A program made the translations under genes and the position numbers. A stretch of 64,000 bases of DNA from Alitta virens (lineage: Eukaryota > Annelida > Polychaeta > Phyllodocida > Nereididae): positions 7,777,501 through 7,841,500 of the forward strand of contig OW028577.1 of the NCBI GenBank assembly GCA_932294295.1, in the 5' to 3' direction. Below the pieces are notes generated by a model. That model was given only the letters and a program-made list of their open reading frames with translations, was not told where the DNA came from and did not search any database. This document shows, piece by piece, positions 22,801 to 34,514 of the stretch (position 1 is its first letter; every line of letters starts with the position of its first letter).

Positions 22801-25800
22801 CCATTCCATTCTAAGATATTTTCCCTCGTTCCAAGCTTGTGCCTATACTTCACAGTCTGCATCATTGGGAGAATTCACGAGCTTCTGACTGCACCAAGTG
22901 TGCCTTATCAGTCTGACGTGCCGCATCCTGCAACTGTTGCCAACACAATTATGCAGTCATTTCCATCAGATGAGTCCCTCCACCCTGTTGCAGCAGCAGC
23001 AGCAGCAGCAGCATCTCTCCATCATCTGTATCCTCATCCCTATAGCATCGCCAGCAGCAGTCTTATGTTTGTAATCAGACACTATCTATTGCTCCTTTCT
23101 CTGATTTATCACTCTACTAAGTGCAGATAATGATCGATGGCACAGGGATAAGATCAAGTGCAATTTTGTATATTTGTGTACACCCGGCCCAATAAATAAG
23201 CATACCAAATGTGCTATAAACTATCTGTGTATGTGCACATTCATGAGTTTATGTGTACACAGATGTATTTCGGATTAGAAAGAAAAAGAACTTATGAAAT
23301 GATACAACATGTCTGTGGTGTTCATCATGCAGTGTAGCTTAAGTATGATAAATGAATGAAGAAAAGAAGGAAAAAAAAAACAGAAAAAAAAAATAGACAC
23401 ATAATTTCATAAGAAACTGGGTTATTTTTTCTATTTGAACTTTTGTATGTTTTTATACATTCCTCAAGCTACATATATTCTTGTAGGGATTAGGAAAGGG
23501 TTTCAGGCCAAAAAGGGTATGGGTTAAAGTATCTCACATCCCATAATTTATCCACATTTTATTATCATTGCTATTTAAACTTCACAATCTCCCTACACAA
23601 CACTCCTGGACGGAGCAAGATCAAAGTTTAGCAGCTTTGAAAGTAACTCATCTTGTTTTACAAGCATTGGGGATGTTAAGAAATAAATCAAACCAAGCAC
23701 TTTAGTAGCTTAGTAGGGTAAATTATGATGTATCATGTAAAACATTGCATGTGGTTAGATAACCCTGTTGTAGGAGATAGCAAGCTTCTTATTCATATCT
23801 TTATTTACTCAAAATACGACCTCTGTGGCTCTCCTCATGTTGGATTCATTTGTTGCTCCTGTGGAGACGAAATTAGTTCCAGAATATTTCCAGGTAAATG
23901 TAGCAGAGAGGCGTTTATTTTCTCGACATTTCTGGACATCTAGCCTCTCAAAAATCTGGTCCCCTCATCAGGATAATGTTAGGCATTCTTAGCAGGCTTT
24001 CAAAGTCCTTCCGACGATTATATAGGTGTTCAGAAGACCTGGAAGGGTCTGAAAGGAGAAGCATGATGTGTCATCTCCAGGGCAATAAATGCATTGAAGG
24101 TTAGCGAAGGGCATTCCATAAATACTCCAAGACTACTCCAAGCATACTTAGAGGACCCCAGAACACTCTCTCGACGCACTCTATCTCTGCAATTCCATTG
24201 ATCAAAGACAAGCCTGCTCAGACTAACTGCATCATTAATTATGAACGTGTTCACCAGGTAATTGATATCGCTTTGATGTCATACCATGCGTTGCTTGCAT
24301 AACTTCAAAATACTTGGGCATAACCAGATATTAAACAAAAATCAAAGAAGCCCTGCCCTGCCAATGATAAATCACGATTTATTTTTATGATTTATTTCTA
24401 TAAGTTGAATTCTTGCTGTGTGTGTGCATCGATCATTAATGTTAAGTAGAGTCTAGAATAAGACCAGACCATACACGCCCTCGAAAAGTATACTCACCCC
24501 TGAAGCTGACAAGTCAAATTGGTATAGATCTATAGGTGTGCACCAGGGGTGTGCACTATTTCAAGGTTTTCCCGTTTTAACAATAGTGTTATACGTGTAC
24601 TTTTGCTTTAGTTTGCATCATCATTGAAAATAACCACTCGTGTTAATGCCTACAGAACTTATTTTCAAATATCCTCTCAATGAAGCCACCTCGTTATTAT
24701 AAGGTCCTCATATCTAGGATGGCTGCATGAGTATGGCTCCAGGTAAAGTGAATATCTAATAATAGGATTATCTATTGGTTGCTTCTGTCTATCATAGTTG
24801 GGTCCCATTCACTTGTTAAGTCCATTTCAACCCTAGAGCTTGACCCAGACACCCTGAGATGAAAAATTGGGTGCGTTCAGTGACACAACAACCTGTGTAC
24901 AATACAAGTCTACCCTTATGTGTCCCAAAAGATGACTAACTTTCATTTGCAAGCCATGGGTGGTCCCTACAGGTTACCATGTAACAACTACAATGCCTTA
25001 GGGGAAAACATTAGCATGCAAGATGATTGGTCAGTGAGGTTATTGCACTGAAATTGCTTGGCGAATATCATTACAAACCCAAAGTCACGGCCACTCCATT
25101 AAAACGCAATTTGCACTGATTGGGTGGACTTTTGAGATTAGTCAAATGAGGCTGGGGAGTTGTATCAGCTCCAGATGAAAGATTAGGACCTCTGTGGTCT
25201 CCGTCTAGAACCCGGGACCTCGTTTGTTGCACTACACGGTCCATTGGTAACTGGGCTTGGCATAAACAGTGGGGCTTATCGGACGCTTCAAAGCATTCCT
25301 TGGCGCGATGCTCTATTAAGCAATTAACGAAGTAGCTTTGAGGAAGAATGGCTGCCATCAAATGTCAATCTTTGTTTTCAGTTTACGTTGATGGGTGACC
25401 TCCACAGTAATGGTATCCTTTGGTCAACTGCACTGTACTTTTGATGACCACTTCAAAAAACATGTGGTCGGCATTATTATGCAGAGCCAAGCGTGTCAAA
25501 ACGAATCCAGGATCCAACACGACTTCTTTAGATTCAATTTTTTCCAACTGTCGGAACACTTCTTAACTCTTACATCTGCAGAAACCTGACTCTTTGTCTG
25601 CCTGTGTAAATGTGAAGGTGTCTTCGGGTCGTTTCGAGTGTGGACTTGTGGGGCTGCATGCTAATTGCTTTGGACAAGGGTGCTAGTGTGATAAACATTC
25701 GAGGACCTTTTCAGTGACCTTGACTTGCCCTCGGGTCCCACCGTTCCGCTCCAAGCCATAGCAGTCTCATGCAGGTCCCCCACCAAAGGCCCTCAGTTTC

Positions 25801-26105
25801 CTGTACGTGATGTCTTACTATCTGGCAAATTCTCTTCGTGTGACCTTGAGATAAAGCCAAGGTCACCTTACACCTCTGAGTGCCCCCAATCAAATGTATG
25901 TCATCACTCTGACAACGCACCACAGCTGGAGGTCCATTCCTTACACAACAACCATAACAATATCCCTGAAATTGTTCTGTAATATATATATATATCCAGA
26001 TTTTCAAGTACGTCCATGATCTTGCCAAGAATCTGGCTGTTATAATGCAGTTTCAACAATGTCCAATATAGCCATCTTAGATACATCAGTGTTACCTCTA
26101 AAATA
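19810..26105. other. Non-coding stretch, no gene recognised
   Basis: It holds a C14 tract (about 20180-20193), a CpG-dense patch at 20565-20695, CTCF-like core motifs at 20910-20920 and 21991-22001, a duplicated TTAATCCGC (22223-22231, 22241-22249), AT-rich DNA at 22480-22720, and a CAG microsatellite at 22991-23012. Inverted AAGGTCA half-sites lie at 25841-25865. Open frames of 177 and 137 codons over these repeats have no recognisable domains. Confidence 0.45.
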
Positions 26106-26411
26106 CAGTTAGTTTCATTAAAAAAGGCCTGACAAATTGAACCTAGACGGACAACTTCTGATATATACTGTCTGGCTATAGCTGGCTACTCAAAGCCGCA
26201 ACTGAAAGTACATGCGGCACAATTCGGTGCATAAGTTGAGAGTTGTCATTTTATTATGATATATTAGATACATTTCTTACATTTGTAGGTGTAAGCTGAC
26301 TATTAGCTAAAAGTAAACAGAAGTGGCTGGCTTTAGCCAGTTATAGCTACAGCCAGGAATAGGTTGCTACAGCTGGATAGCGTCAACCATATTTATATAT
26401 GAAACTAACTT
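26106..26411 (+). mobile_element. TA-flanked MITE, copy 2
   Basis: The left terminal repeat CAGTTAGTTTCA is at 26106-26117, preceded by TA. The right end TGAAACTAACT is at 26400-26410, followed by TA, with the last G lost or changed. The interior shares GTCTGGCTATAGCTGGCTAC and AGCCAGGAATAGGTTGCTAC with copy 1 in the same orientation. It is about 70 bp shorter than copy 1 because of internal deletions. Confidence 0.88.
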
Positions 26412-27598
26412 ATTTCTTATTCAATTTTTTTTTTACTGAATACAACTATTTTGGGGCAGGTGATCCTGGAAAGTTGAGGCAAACTAGAGTTGGATTCAGA
26501 CATTCCTGATTGAAATATGTATCTTCGTTTCCATCGATTTCAAGGAATTTCAACGAATGTCTGCCTCTTTCTCACACAGCTGTAGTTATTCAATGGCCCT
26601 GGGCCACGAAATAAAAATTTCCCACATAATCCCTTTATCAAACCCAGACGCTTTGTTTACACTGACTCTATATCTTTGCATGAAAAATATAGTAAAACTC
26701 TTGAGCAATTATTATCGGCGTCATATAAACGGATGCCTCAAGTGGTCTTTGAGAGAATTATAAACAGAAAACAGGAGATGAAGGATTTGATGCTAAGGGG
26801 AAGCCTCAAGTCTTGCCTGGAAAATGTTTACGTTGACCTACAGGAAGGGGTTACTTATTTCCCATAATCAATGTCTGTTTTCAAGACTTGCACTTCAATG
26901 CGAACAGTTCTCTGCCTGCCCTCTCTCTTGTCAGAAGAAATCAAATACACAAAAACAAGAGCTTGAGATAGAAGGGGGCATAAACATCAGTTAATAAGGG
27001 GTGTTACGTTTCTGGGGTGGTATAAATGTGAATGGTGACGGAGGGGAGGGGTTTTAGGGAGGAACGGCGCCTTACATGACTGTGAAGAAACACCTGCCTG
27101 CTTGGATGAGACAGGAGGATGTAAAGTGTTGCAGATGCAGTTGTAAGGATGCAGAGCTGCAGGGATGCACGACTGAGAGGCTACAGGACTGCATCAAGCA
27201 GGGGATGGATGGATGGATGGTGCCAGACTTCCCCTAAGGCGTGTAACGGTTCTGCAACCGGAAGGTGTGGGCAAATGCTGCACAGAAAGGAAGGAGGGTG
27301 GGAATGAACACTTCAGTAAAGTTCAGTCCTAGAAGTAAGACTTTCAACACCTCCATCCTAGTTAGTCATCAGGTATGCATTGCAATAGCACAGCAATCAA
27401 GCGAAACACTGACTCAGTGCAAGTTTATCTCACAACTGTTCAAGTTACCCAACCACAGATGGCGCCAGAGTGACCACAAGAGTAGTCACGTGATCTATGC
27501 CAGTGGTAAACCCCTCATACATCAAATAGATCCAGTGTTGCGTGGGATTAGGTCCCCCACCTGCCCTCGTATTTCTTCAGGAGTCACATTCATCCTGA
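26412..27598. other. Non-coding stretch left of the P element
   Basis: No firm gene. A 93-codon open frame (26586-26867, plus) reads as helix-like charged sequence but matches nothing I recognise. A GATG/ATGG simple repeat lies at 27203-27220 and a CTCF-like core CAGATGGCGCC at 27456-27466. Confidence 0.4.
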
Positions 27599-27606
27599 CA
27601 CTGTAC

Positions 27607-27641
27607 CACTGACCTGTATATAGGGACAGCTCATGCACCCC
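27607..27641 (+). repeat. Left terminal inverted repeat of the P element
   Basis: 35 bp starting CACTGACCTGTATATAGG and ending CCCC, pairing with 31581-31615. The first 14 bases match perfectly; mismatches fall at positions 15, 17, 26, 29 and 30. The 8-bp duplication CACTGTAC abuts at 27599-27606. Confidence 0.92.
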
Positions 27642-27685
27642 TTCCTAATGGGTTTTTGATGAAGTCACCGGAACCAGATAATCGG

Positions 27686-27703
27686 CCATCTTGGTACTCT
27701 GTT
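27686..27703 (+). repeat. Left subterminal inverted repeat of the P element
   Basis: CCATCTTGGTACTCTGTT, 18 bases, is the exact reverse complement of 31540-31557. It lies 79 bases inside the left end. By analogy with P elements it may bind transposase or act as a transposition enhancer, which is inference. Confidence 0.9.
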
Positions 27704-27791
27704 ACACCCCTTATTTGTCACATTAGTTACACGTGTTTCTCACATCTTAACCAAAAGTTTTGACTTATTACGGCGTTTTTTCATAATCACA

Positions 27792-30700
27792 ATGCCCTAC
27801 TGTGCAGCATTTGGATGCCACAATGAACAAGGAAAAGTGACTGGCAAATCATTCCATGTGTAAGTAGTATTTTATTAAGTTAATATTGCTTCAAGCTGAT
27901 GATACATTTGACCATGACACAAGCATGATAATCGTGTCTCATTGCTACTGAATCATTTGGGGTTATATATTTAACACCAACCTGAATGTCATCATTAGTT
28001 TCTAATGTATTAACAACCTGTGAAATTCGATGTGTATTAAGTAATTAGCCACAATAAAATGGTTCTACAAGGGTTCTATGACCTATGTAAACCCCTGTGT
28101 GCATTGCACAAATCCACCATGACAATCTAATCAAAACAACATGGTCATATAATATCATGCAATACTGTTATTGGTGTCCCATGAAAACTTTGATGATTTG
28201 TAACTGTTGTGAATAGGCCCTGAGGTTATGATAATGTTTCATTTTAGGTTTCCAAAGAATAAAGATCGCAGGCAAGATTGGGTGAACAGGCTAAGAAGAG
28301 AAAACTATCAGCCAAGTGCAAAAACTGTTCTGTGCTCAGATCACTTTGAAGAACAATGGTTTGACAGAACAGGTCAAACTGTCAGACTGAAACCTGGTGC
28401 CATCCCAACAATATTCAACTTTCCTGAACATTTACAAATGGTAAGAATTACATAACACCTCTTCTTTGTAAATCATAAACATGATCATCACACCATTTTC
28501 TTGTTGTATTTTGCAATCAATATGACATCACATCTCTAGCAATCATGACTGCTGTAATCTGATTTGTAAATTAAAAATCTGTTGCAGAAAGAAAAACCAA
28601 GGAAACCGCCAGCCCAAAGACACTATGCAGATCAGACTGACCAAAGTGAAGAAATGCAGGTTGATGATCCAAGTCTGCATGCGTCGTGCTCAGCACAGGT
28701 ATCTGAGGCTGATCACTGCTATGCTGTACCAAGTCCGCGGAAGTTGAAACACAAGTTGAACAGTGCAATGGAAACCATAGATGCCTGCAAAAAGAAGCTA
28801 AAGACTGGTCAGCAAAAAGTGAGAAGACTTAAGAAGCGAGTAGACAGCTTGACATCAGTGGTGGATGAGATCCAAAAACAGAATATGATTTCTTCATCTT
28901 GTGCTGAGCTGCTTGAGAAAACCTTTTCTGGGATCCCACAGCAGATAATGAAACGCATTCTGGCCAATAAAGAGAGGAAGAATTCCAGGCAGGAGTATGA
29001 TCCCCTCTTGAAGTCTTTTGCCCTTACTCTCAGCTTTTACTCGGCCAAAGCATACAATTATGTCCGTGACACATTTGATCTCAGTCTCCCACATCCATCA
29101 ACTATCAGAAGATGGTATACAGGTGTGAATGGAAGTCCTGGATTCACTGAGGATGTATTTGTTGTTTTGAAGCAGAGAGTGTGCGCTGCTAAAGAAAGTG
29201 GAAAGGAGGTTGTGTGCTCATTAATGATGGATGAAATGGCTATCAAGAAGCACATAGCATGGGATGGCAAACGATTGACAGGATTTGTTGACCTTGGTAC
29301 TGGCATTGATGATGACTCAGCAGCTATTGCTACAGAGTCTCTTGTCTTCATGGCTGTAGGCTTGAATGAGGGTTGGAAAGTACCAGTTGGATACTTCTTT
29401 GTGAATGGTCTCACAGGTGCAGAAAAGGCTAATCTTGTTATGCAGTGCCTAGAAAAAATGGCTGATGTTGGTTTGAAAGTTGTTTCTCTGACATGTGATG
29501 GTCCATCGTGTCACTTTGCCATGATGAAAGAGCTTGGTGTTTCAGCTAATGTTGATGATTTGAAGCCCAGTTTCCCAAATCCAGGTAATCCTTCAGAGCC
29601 CATTTACATCATCCTTGATGCTTGTCACATGCTGAAGTTAGTGAGAAATACACTGGCTTCATGTGGCATTATTGTGGATGGCGATGGGAATAAAGTGGAG
29701 TGGCAATATGTGGAGTCCCTTCACAAACTACAACAAGAGGAAGGACTGAGATTAGGAAACAAACTGAGAGCAGCCCATTTAGCCTGGAAAACACAGAAAA
29801 TGAAAGTGAACCTGGCTGCTCAGACCCTCAGCTCTAGTGTGGCTGATGCTCTTCACTTCTGCAGAGATGATCTCCATTTGCCAGAATTTTCGGGAAGTGA
29901 TGCTACATGTAGATTCATTGAATATTTTGACCATCTTTTTGATTTGTTAAATTCAAGAAACCCATTCGGAAAAAAATTCAAGGAACCACTAAGAGAACGA
30001 AATGAAGAGATCTTCTTGCCATTTTTGGAAAAAGTTGAGGCCTACATCAGATCACTCAGGGATCCAACTGGCAGACCAATCACATCAACCCCTAGGAAAA
30101 CCGCCTTCATTGGTTTCTTGATGACACTTACTAGTGTCAAACACATCTACTTTCTTCATGTGAAACCATCAGATTCCCCCTTGTCCTATCTTCTGACTTA
30201 TAAATTAAGTCAAGATCACCTAGAGCTACTTTTTGCAGGGATCAGGTCTGCTGGTGGATTTAACAACAATCCAACTGTGCGGCAATTCACGGCTTGCTAC
30301 AAACGGATGATTGTGCGACATGAGATTAAATGTTTCACAGGCAATTGTCTTCCGCAGGACAACACAACAATTCTTCACTGTGGATCCTCAGCTGGATCCT
30401 TGAAGTCTGCTGTGCCTGATGCCACTGGTGACATGTTAGTTGCAAGGCGTCATGACACGATCCTCGAGGAACAACCAAATGATGACCACACACAAGTGGA
30501 GGACCTCTTCTCACTGTCTGACTTCAAAGAAGCAGTGGTCGGCTATATTTCAGGCTATGTGGTATCAATGGTTAAATCAAGGATCCATTGTGAAAAATGC
30601 TGTGCTGTCCTGACCGCTGAGTTTTGTGAAGATAACATGGCACACAGCCTCATTGCCATCAAAGACAGAGGTGGTCTAACTAAACCATCTCAAAGTGTAG

Positions 30701-31020
30701 TAAAGGTGTGTCTAGAAACTGAGAGAGCTTTCCAGCGATTGTTAGCTGCAAAACAGGGACTACCTCGAGCCCCAGGTGTCATTCCAGCCATTACTCATGA
30801 TGTTCTGTGCAAAGTCGCCTCAAAAACCTTTGACTCTCTCAAAGACCATATGTTTGACACAGAGCCTACTACTAATCATGTGTTTGCATTGATTAAATGC
30901 ATTTCAGAGTGTTATTGCAAGGTGAGACTTCATCACCTGGCTGCGAAGTACAATGAGCAAGTTACTGGTAAGATAGTTAGAAAAACTCTAGGAAAATTGA
31001 TATTATTTAAACACCAGTAA
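27792..31020 (+). CDS. P-element transposase with THAP domain (three exons, intact)
   Basis: Cut-and-paste DNA transposase, 897 residues. Exons are 27792-27859, 28248-28440 and 28588-31020 (TAA stop). Introns of 388 and 147 bp have GTAAGT...TTTTAG and GTAAGA...TTGCAG borders. Residues 1-87 form a THAP zinc-coordinating DNA-binding domain: C4, C9, C52, H55, plus W34, P25 and the AIPTIF box at 74-79. A basic coiled coil follows at about 138-190. The P-type catalytic region comes next, with MMDEM (D302), LTCDGP (D391), DACHMLKLVRN from 431, and QDHLELLF (D630, E633). The D/E pair is three apart, as I recall for Drosophila P. These acidic residues suit an RNase H-like active site with the P-specific insertion between them. 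A C-terminal GYISGYVV and paired cysteines are also family-like. Exons 1-2 jointly rebuild the zinc site, which confirms the splicing. It is the only gene in the transposon and is complete. Confidence 0.95.
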
Positions 31021-31448
31021 ATAGGTGTCATTTTAAGTACACACTAGTGAAGAAATAGTCAACAAAGGGATACATGCTCTTGTGCAGCACCTAGCAGCTA
31101 AAGAGCCCATGTAAACGTATTTAATTGAGCTGACATTGATTTGATATATAACTCTCATTGTACTTGTTTGTTTAGGTTGAGTCTTACTTATGATGTGATT
31201 AATGTTATGAAAGTAATAATGTAATCTAAGGAGTATTTGACTCGTTAACTTTGTGCCATGATGTATCGTTGTACTATCTGCTGATCAGTTTGTTTGGTTA
31301 ATTATCACATGTATATATATGAAGTGCCATCATCCAGTGCTTAAACTATGATATTGTGCGAAGAGTTTTGACTGTTTTGATCATTAAATTGCAGCTTATA
31401 CCTTATTTTCCTTTCTTTGCATTGTTGATTTATTATATTTATGTTGAC

Positions 31449-31454
31449 AATAAA
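31449..31454 (+). promoter_or_regulatory. Polyadenylation signal of the P transposase gene
   Basis: AATAAA lies 429 bases past the stop codon and before the right subterminal repeat, so the transcript would end within the element. A TGT-rich stretch precedes it; the cleavage site cannot be fixed. Confidence 0.5.
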
Positions 31455-31539
31455 TCATACTTGTATCTGAAGCAATGTTAGTGACATCATTGTAAAACAC
31501 AGCTATTCCTAATGGGGGGTGGAGAGGGGTGAACAGGAG

Positions 31540-31557
31540 AACAGAGTACCAAGATGG
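31540..31557 (-). repeat. Right subterminal inverted repeat of the P element
   Basis: Exact reverse complement of 27686-27703, 58 bases inside the right end. The spacing to the end differs from the left side (58 versus 79), an asymmetry also seen in P elements. Confidence 0.9.
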
Positions 31558-31580
31558 CGGCATAATGGCTTCACCCATCT

Positions 31581-31615
31581 GGGGTTGATAAGCTGTCCAT
31601 GTATACAGGTCAGTG
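31581..31615 (-). repeat. Right terminal inverted repeat of the P element
   Basis: On the minus strand it starts CACTGACCTGTATACATGG and pairs with 27607-27641. It is followed by the target duplication CACTGTAC at 31616-31623. Confidence 0.92.
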
Positions 31616-31623
31616 CACTGTAC

Positions 31624-33189
31624 ATCCTGGTATAGCTTGCGATGAATTTGTGCCATTGGCCAACACTGTGCAGACTTTGAACAGCAGCGGGGCGGGACTG
31701 AAGCAGATGACCTCGGGGCCTGAAGGTCATCTGACGCAACGCCAAGGTCGTTAGGGCGACGTTGTTAGTAAACACGCGCAACGTCATTCATCCTGAGAGG
31801 TCATTAGGGCCTCTGTTCATTTAGAGATTTTTAGAGGTTGCCAAGAAGTCAAAACATTCAGTCGAAGCAGACTCAAAACTCCTTTCTTTGCTGTTACCAA
31901 ATGTTTATCACACTTTTCAACAGTTAATATGGAGACCGTACAGCCCCAAGATCCTTTGCTCCTTTGTAAAAGGGCCTCATGAGTGAAGTCCTGGAGACTA
32001 TCAGCCGGTCCCTTTGACCTCCACTGACCTCTAGAAAACGCCCTCTACCGGTGCACCCCTGTTGGTGGCGCTGCAGATGTGTTTGTTTTAGTTGCCCCAT
32101 TCCATGAGATTCTACAAAATGAAACTAAATAGACTGCCACTTGGACATGAAGTGGGTTTTGTTTTCTTAGCATCGTGTTGCGTGGTGTTAGAGACAGGTG
32201 TTGGCCTTCTGGTAGTGTTTCAGACGGTTACAAAACAAGAAAACAACACGAAATATGTGCCCCCCTCCATCTTAAGACAGGACCACCAGACATGAAGGAT
32301 TGCTGGATGTGCCCTCTGTCTCATCAACCCTGGTTTGTGATTATTTATTTTGGCAATCAATGCGTGAGCTCCCTGATGAGGCGTTGAGAAGTGTTCTCTT
32401 TGAAATGCGTTGCATGAGTACTTGACTAAACCCAGATTAATGGCTCCCCGGCATGGACAAGAAAATTGGACTGTGCACCTGCTAGTCTGAACTCACGAGT
32501 AATTGCTCGGGAATCTGTATGTATTTAGAGCATTTGCAGCTATTTATTGGGTAAATGCTTTGTAACATTACCATAACAACAGTGGTGGAACAAAGAATAC
32601 TTTCAGAATGCCAGGAATATTTGGCGAAATAACATCAACTGTGATCCATCAGGAACCTGAGATAAAGATGACCCCGAATTCTGACAATTATGGGCTGGAG
32701 GAAATGGAGCGGAACGATGGTGTCCCTGCGCAACTCATCAGGTCCCTTTGATCGGGATCTGGTACAGAGGCAGGTTTGGAGTAAGACTGACTAAACTTGT
32801 GATGCCATGGGCCCATGCTTGACCCTTGCCAGTAGGTGGTTTTCCTGACCTCCACTAACAGCTGACCCTGTGCACTTCGATTCAGCATCCCAGACTCAAA
32901 ACCTCCTGTTCCCTTCGGCTAAATCCAAGGTGCTTCCCATCAAGTTGTCACTGGATCTCTGAAAATAGCCACTCGTGGGAAGAAATATAGTCTCTTGCAG
33001 AGTTATTCTTCTATATATTTTCAGTATTGAGTTATTTTGTATTTGCAGTGGTACCTATATCAGAAATAGCCATTTCAATAAATAGAAGAAGGGAATTATA
33101 TACAATGAGAGCAAGCTACACCTAAAACTTTTCTTTGATATAAAATGTAGTGGTAATTCATTGAAAGAAACATACATCTTCCAAGGTAA
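31624..33189. other. Non-coding stretch right of the P element
   Basis: No gene recognised. A CpG-rich patch at 31720-31790 contains GCAACGTCA, which recurs at 50.3 kb. A CTCF-like core TTGGTGGCGCT lies at 32062-32072. Confidence 0.4.
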
Positions 33190-33229
33190 TACCATGGAGC
33201 CACATAAACTGTGCAGTGACTCCATGGTA
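33190..33229. repeat. Palindromic repeat related to 18691-18720
   Basis: A 10-bp perfect stem TACCATGGAG (33190-33199) pairs with CTCCATGGTA (33220-33229) across a 20-base loop. The arms and the flanking GTGACTCCATGGTAAT are shared with the 18.7-kb hairpin, so both belong to one dispersed foldback family. Confidence 0.65.
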
Positions 33230-33940
33230 ATACACAACCAAAATGAAAAATACATCTTGTTTACTCCTATGTACTACAAAGATATTTCATTTCCAATTTC
33301 CTTCTAACTTCTGGTGGTTGAATCTAAAGGGCCTATTAGAATATATATCTTCTTTTTCCACACAGAAAATCTATTCTTGATAGACATATTTTTCGTAAAA
33401 TTCCAAAAAGAAAGACTGCAGCACTTTTTGGACGCGTCTTGATATTCCACAATACATCATATTTGGTCCAAAAGTATTCACAGTCGCCGAATAATATTTG
33501 TAAAAGCAAATAGGTCCGATATGTGAGGTACTGTGTTATGTGAGAAATTTTCCCCACGCGCTGTCATAGCAACGTATCTGAAGAACGGCTACACGCGGTA
33601 TTTCAAACAAAGCTAGGTTATGGAAGTAATTTGCTCACACATGGACCTGTCTGACATAATCAGGGGGAGATAAGTCTGGGGTAAAGTGTTGATAAGTGTT
33701 CATTGGCACCCTGAGTCAGCCATGGCCTGGGGACATCATGCTTCTCTGATGATGCACTGTATCTGTTTGTTGGAGATCTGAACCTGGAACAGGTTTAGCT
33801 CTATCAGATGCAGGCATGCAGCCAAGTGGCAGTTTGGTACTGATGTGAAGGGATAAGGCCCGCGGGGGAAGGGTCGGGCCAAGGCCCAGGAAGGCCATTC
33901 TGCCCCCAAGGGGGGCCGGGGAACCACGAGGCAGGAACGG
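33230..33940. other. Non-coding stretch with GC-rich patch
   Basis: AT-rich to about 33700, then GC-rich with overlapping open frames in several frames at once (about 33716-34120, minus). That is what GC-rich non-coding DNA gives by chance; no domain is recognisable. Confidence 0.4.
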
Positions 33941-34006
33941 CGGGAGGGTTGTGCTGCGGGCACCCGAAGCCAAAGATAGCGGGGTACCAGGCATCTCCGT
34001 GGATCT
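33941..34006. repeat. Dispersed GC-rich repeat, copy 1
   Basis: 66 bases from GGGAGGGTTGTGCTGCGGGC to CATCTCCGTGGATCT, matched in the same orientation at 37814-37879 with roughly 10 differences. This copy lies inside a longer GC-rich block (33830-34100), suggesting it is a piece of a larger repeat of unknown type. Confidence 0.75.
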
Positions 34007-34514
34007 GCCACCCTTTGCCCCCACCCGGGGTCCCGCAAGGAGGGGCAGATGGGGTGCCAGAGGCCGGGGCACATCCCCTGACCCATAACATGACCCCCAC
34101 GACCCTGGGAAACATAGCAAGGGGCTTTCTGATTAATCCAGAACATATTTTATCTTCTTATTAGCATTTATCATGGGTTTATTCTGATGGTAGATTGGAT
34201 TCTTAACTTCTCATAGATGAGAGATGTCTGGGTTACTATGATTCGGATTTTCTGGAGTCACCTAGATTAATTTCGTTTGATAAAGCTTGTTTATTATACC
34301 CACCGTTGCTTTTCCTTATGTGATGGTGAGACATATTCTTAGGCAATTCAATTCATAGAGAATTGATTTCCCCCCTCCTGTCTTTGGCAATCGCATATTG
34401 AGTTTCTCTGCGTTCACTGTATTGAGCTTAGGCCTACTAGTGCTGCCCTCTGTTGATTTTTACAATTTTTTTGCTTTCATTTCATTAACTATTAGGTTGA
34501 CATGGCCGAAGCCT

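Larger units (their letters stand above)
27607..31615 (+). mobile_element. Complete P-element-type DNA transposon (4009 bp)
   Basis: An autonomous-looking P-superfamily element. The octamer CACTGTAC occurs immediately outside both ends (27599-27606 and 31616-31623), a perfect 8-bp target-site duplication as P elements make. The termini are 35-bp inverted repeats starting CACTGACCTGTATA, matching at 30 of 35 positions. Perfect 18-bp inverted repeats CCATCTTGGTACTCTGTT lie inside them (27686-27703 and 31540-31557). This terminal plus subterminal layout parallels the known Drosophila P element. The interior holds one three-exon transposase gene on the plus strand and a polyadenylation signal at 31449. 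No frameshift, stop or secondary insertion is visible. Flanking host DNA resumes directly outside the duplication. Confidence 0.95.

Noticed and set aside
24535..24562. GTGCAC repeated around CAGGGGT, possible inverted repeat end
   Set aside because: Very short, no partner end found.
25150..25260. Possible tRNA-derived SINE on the minus strand (GGTTCTAGACG near 25212)
   Set aside because: Only a weak B-box-like match and no clear A box or tail.
26586..26867. 93-codon open frame with helix-like charged peptide and an upstream acceptor-like CACACAG
   Set aside because: Looks mildly protein-like, but no family recognised and no partner exon; kept only as a remark in the flanking stretch.
33716..34146. 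Three overlapping minus-strand frames of 103-136 codons
   Set aside because: Simultaneous openness in several frames is expected from GC-rich repeat DNA; part of the block recurs at 37.8 kb as a repeat.
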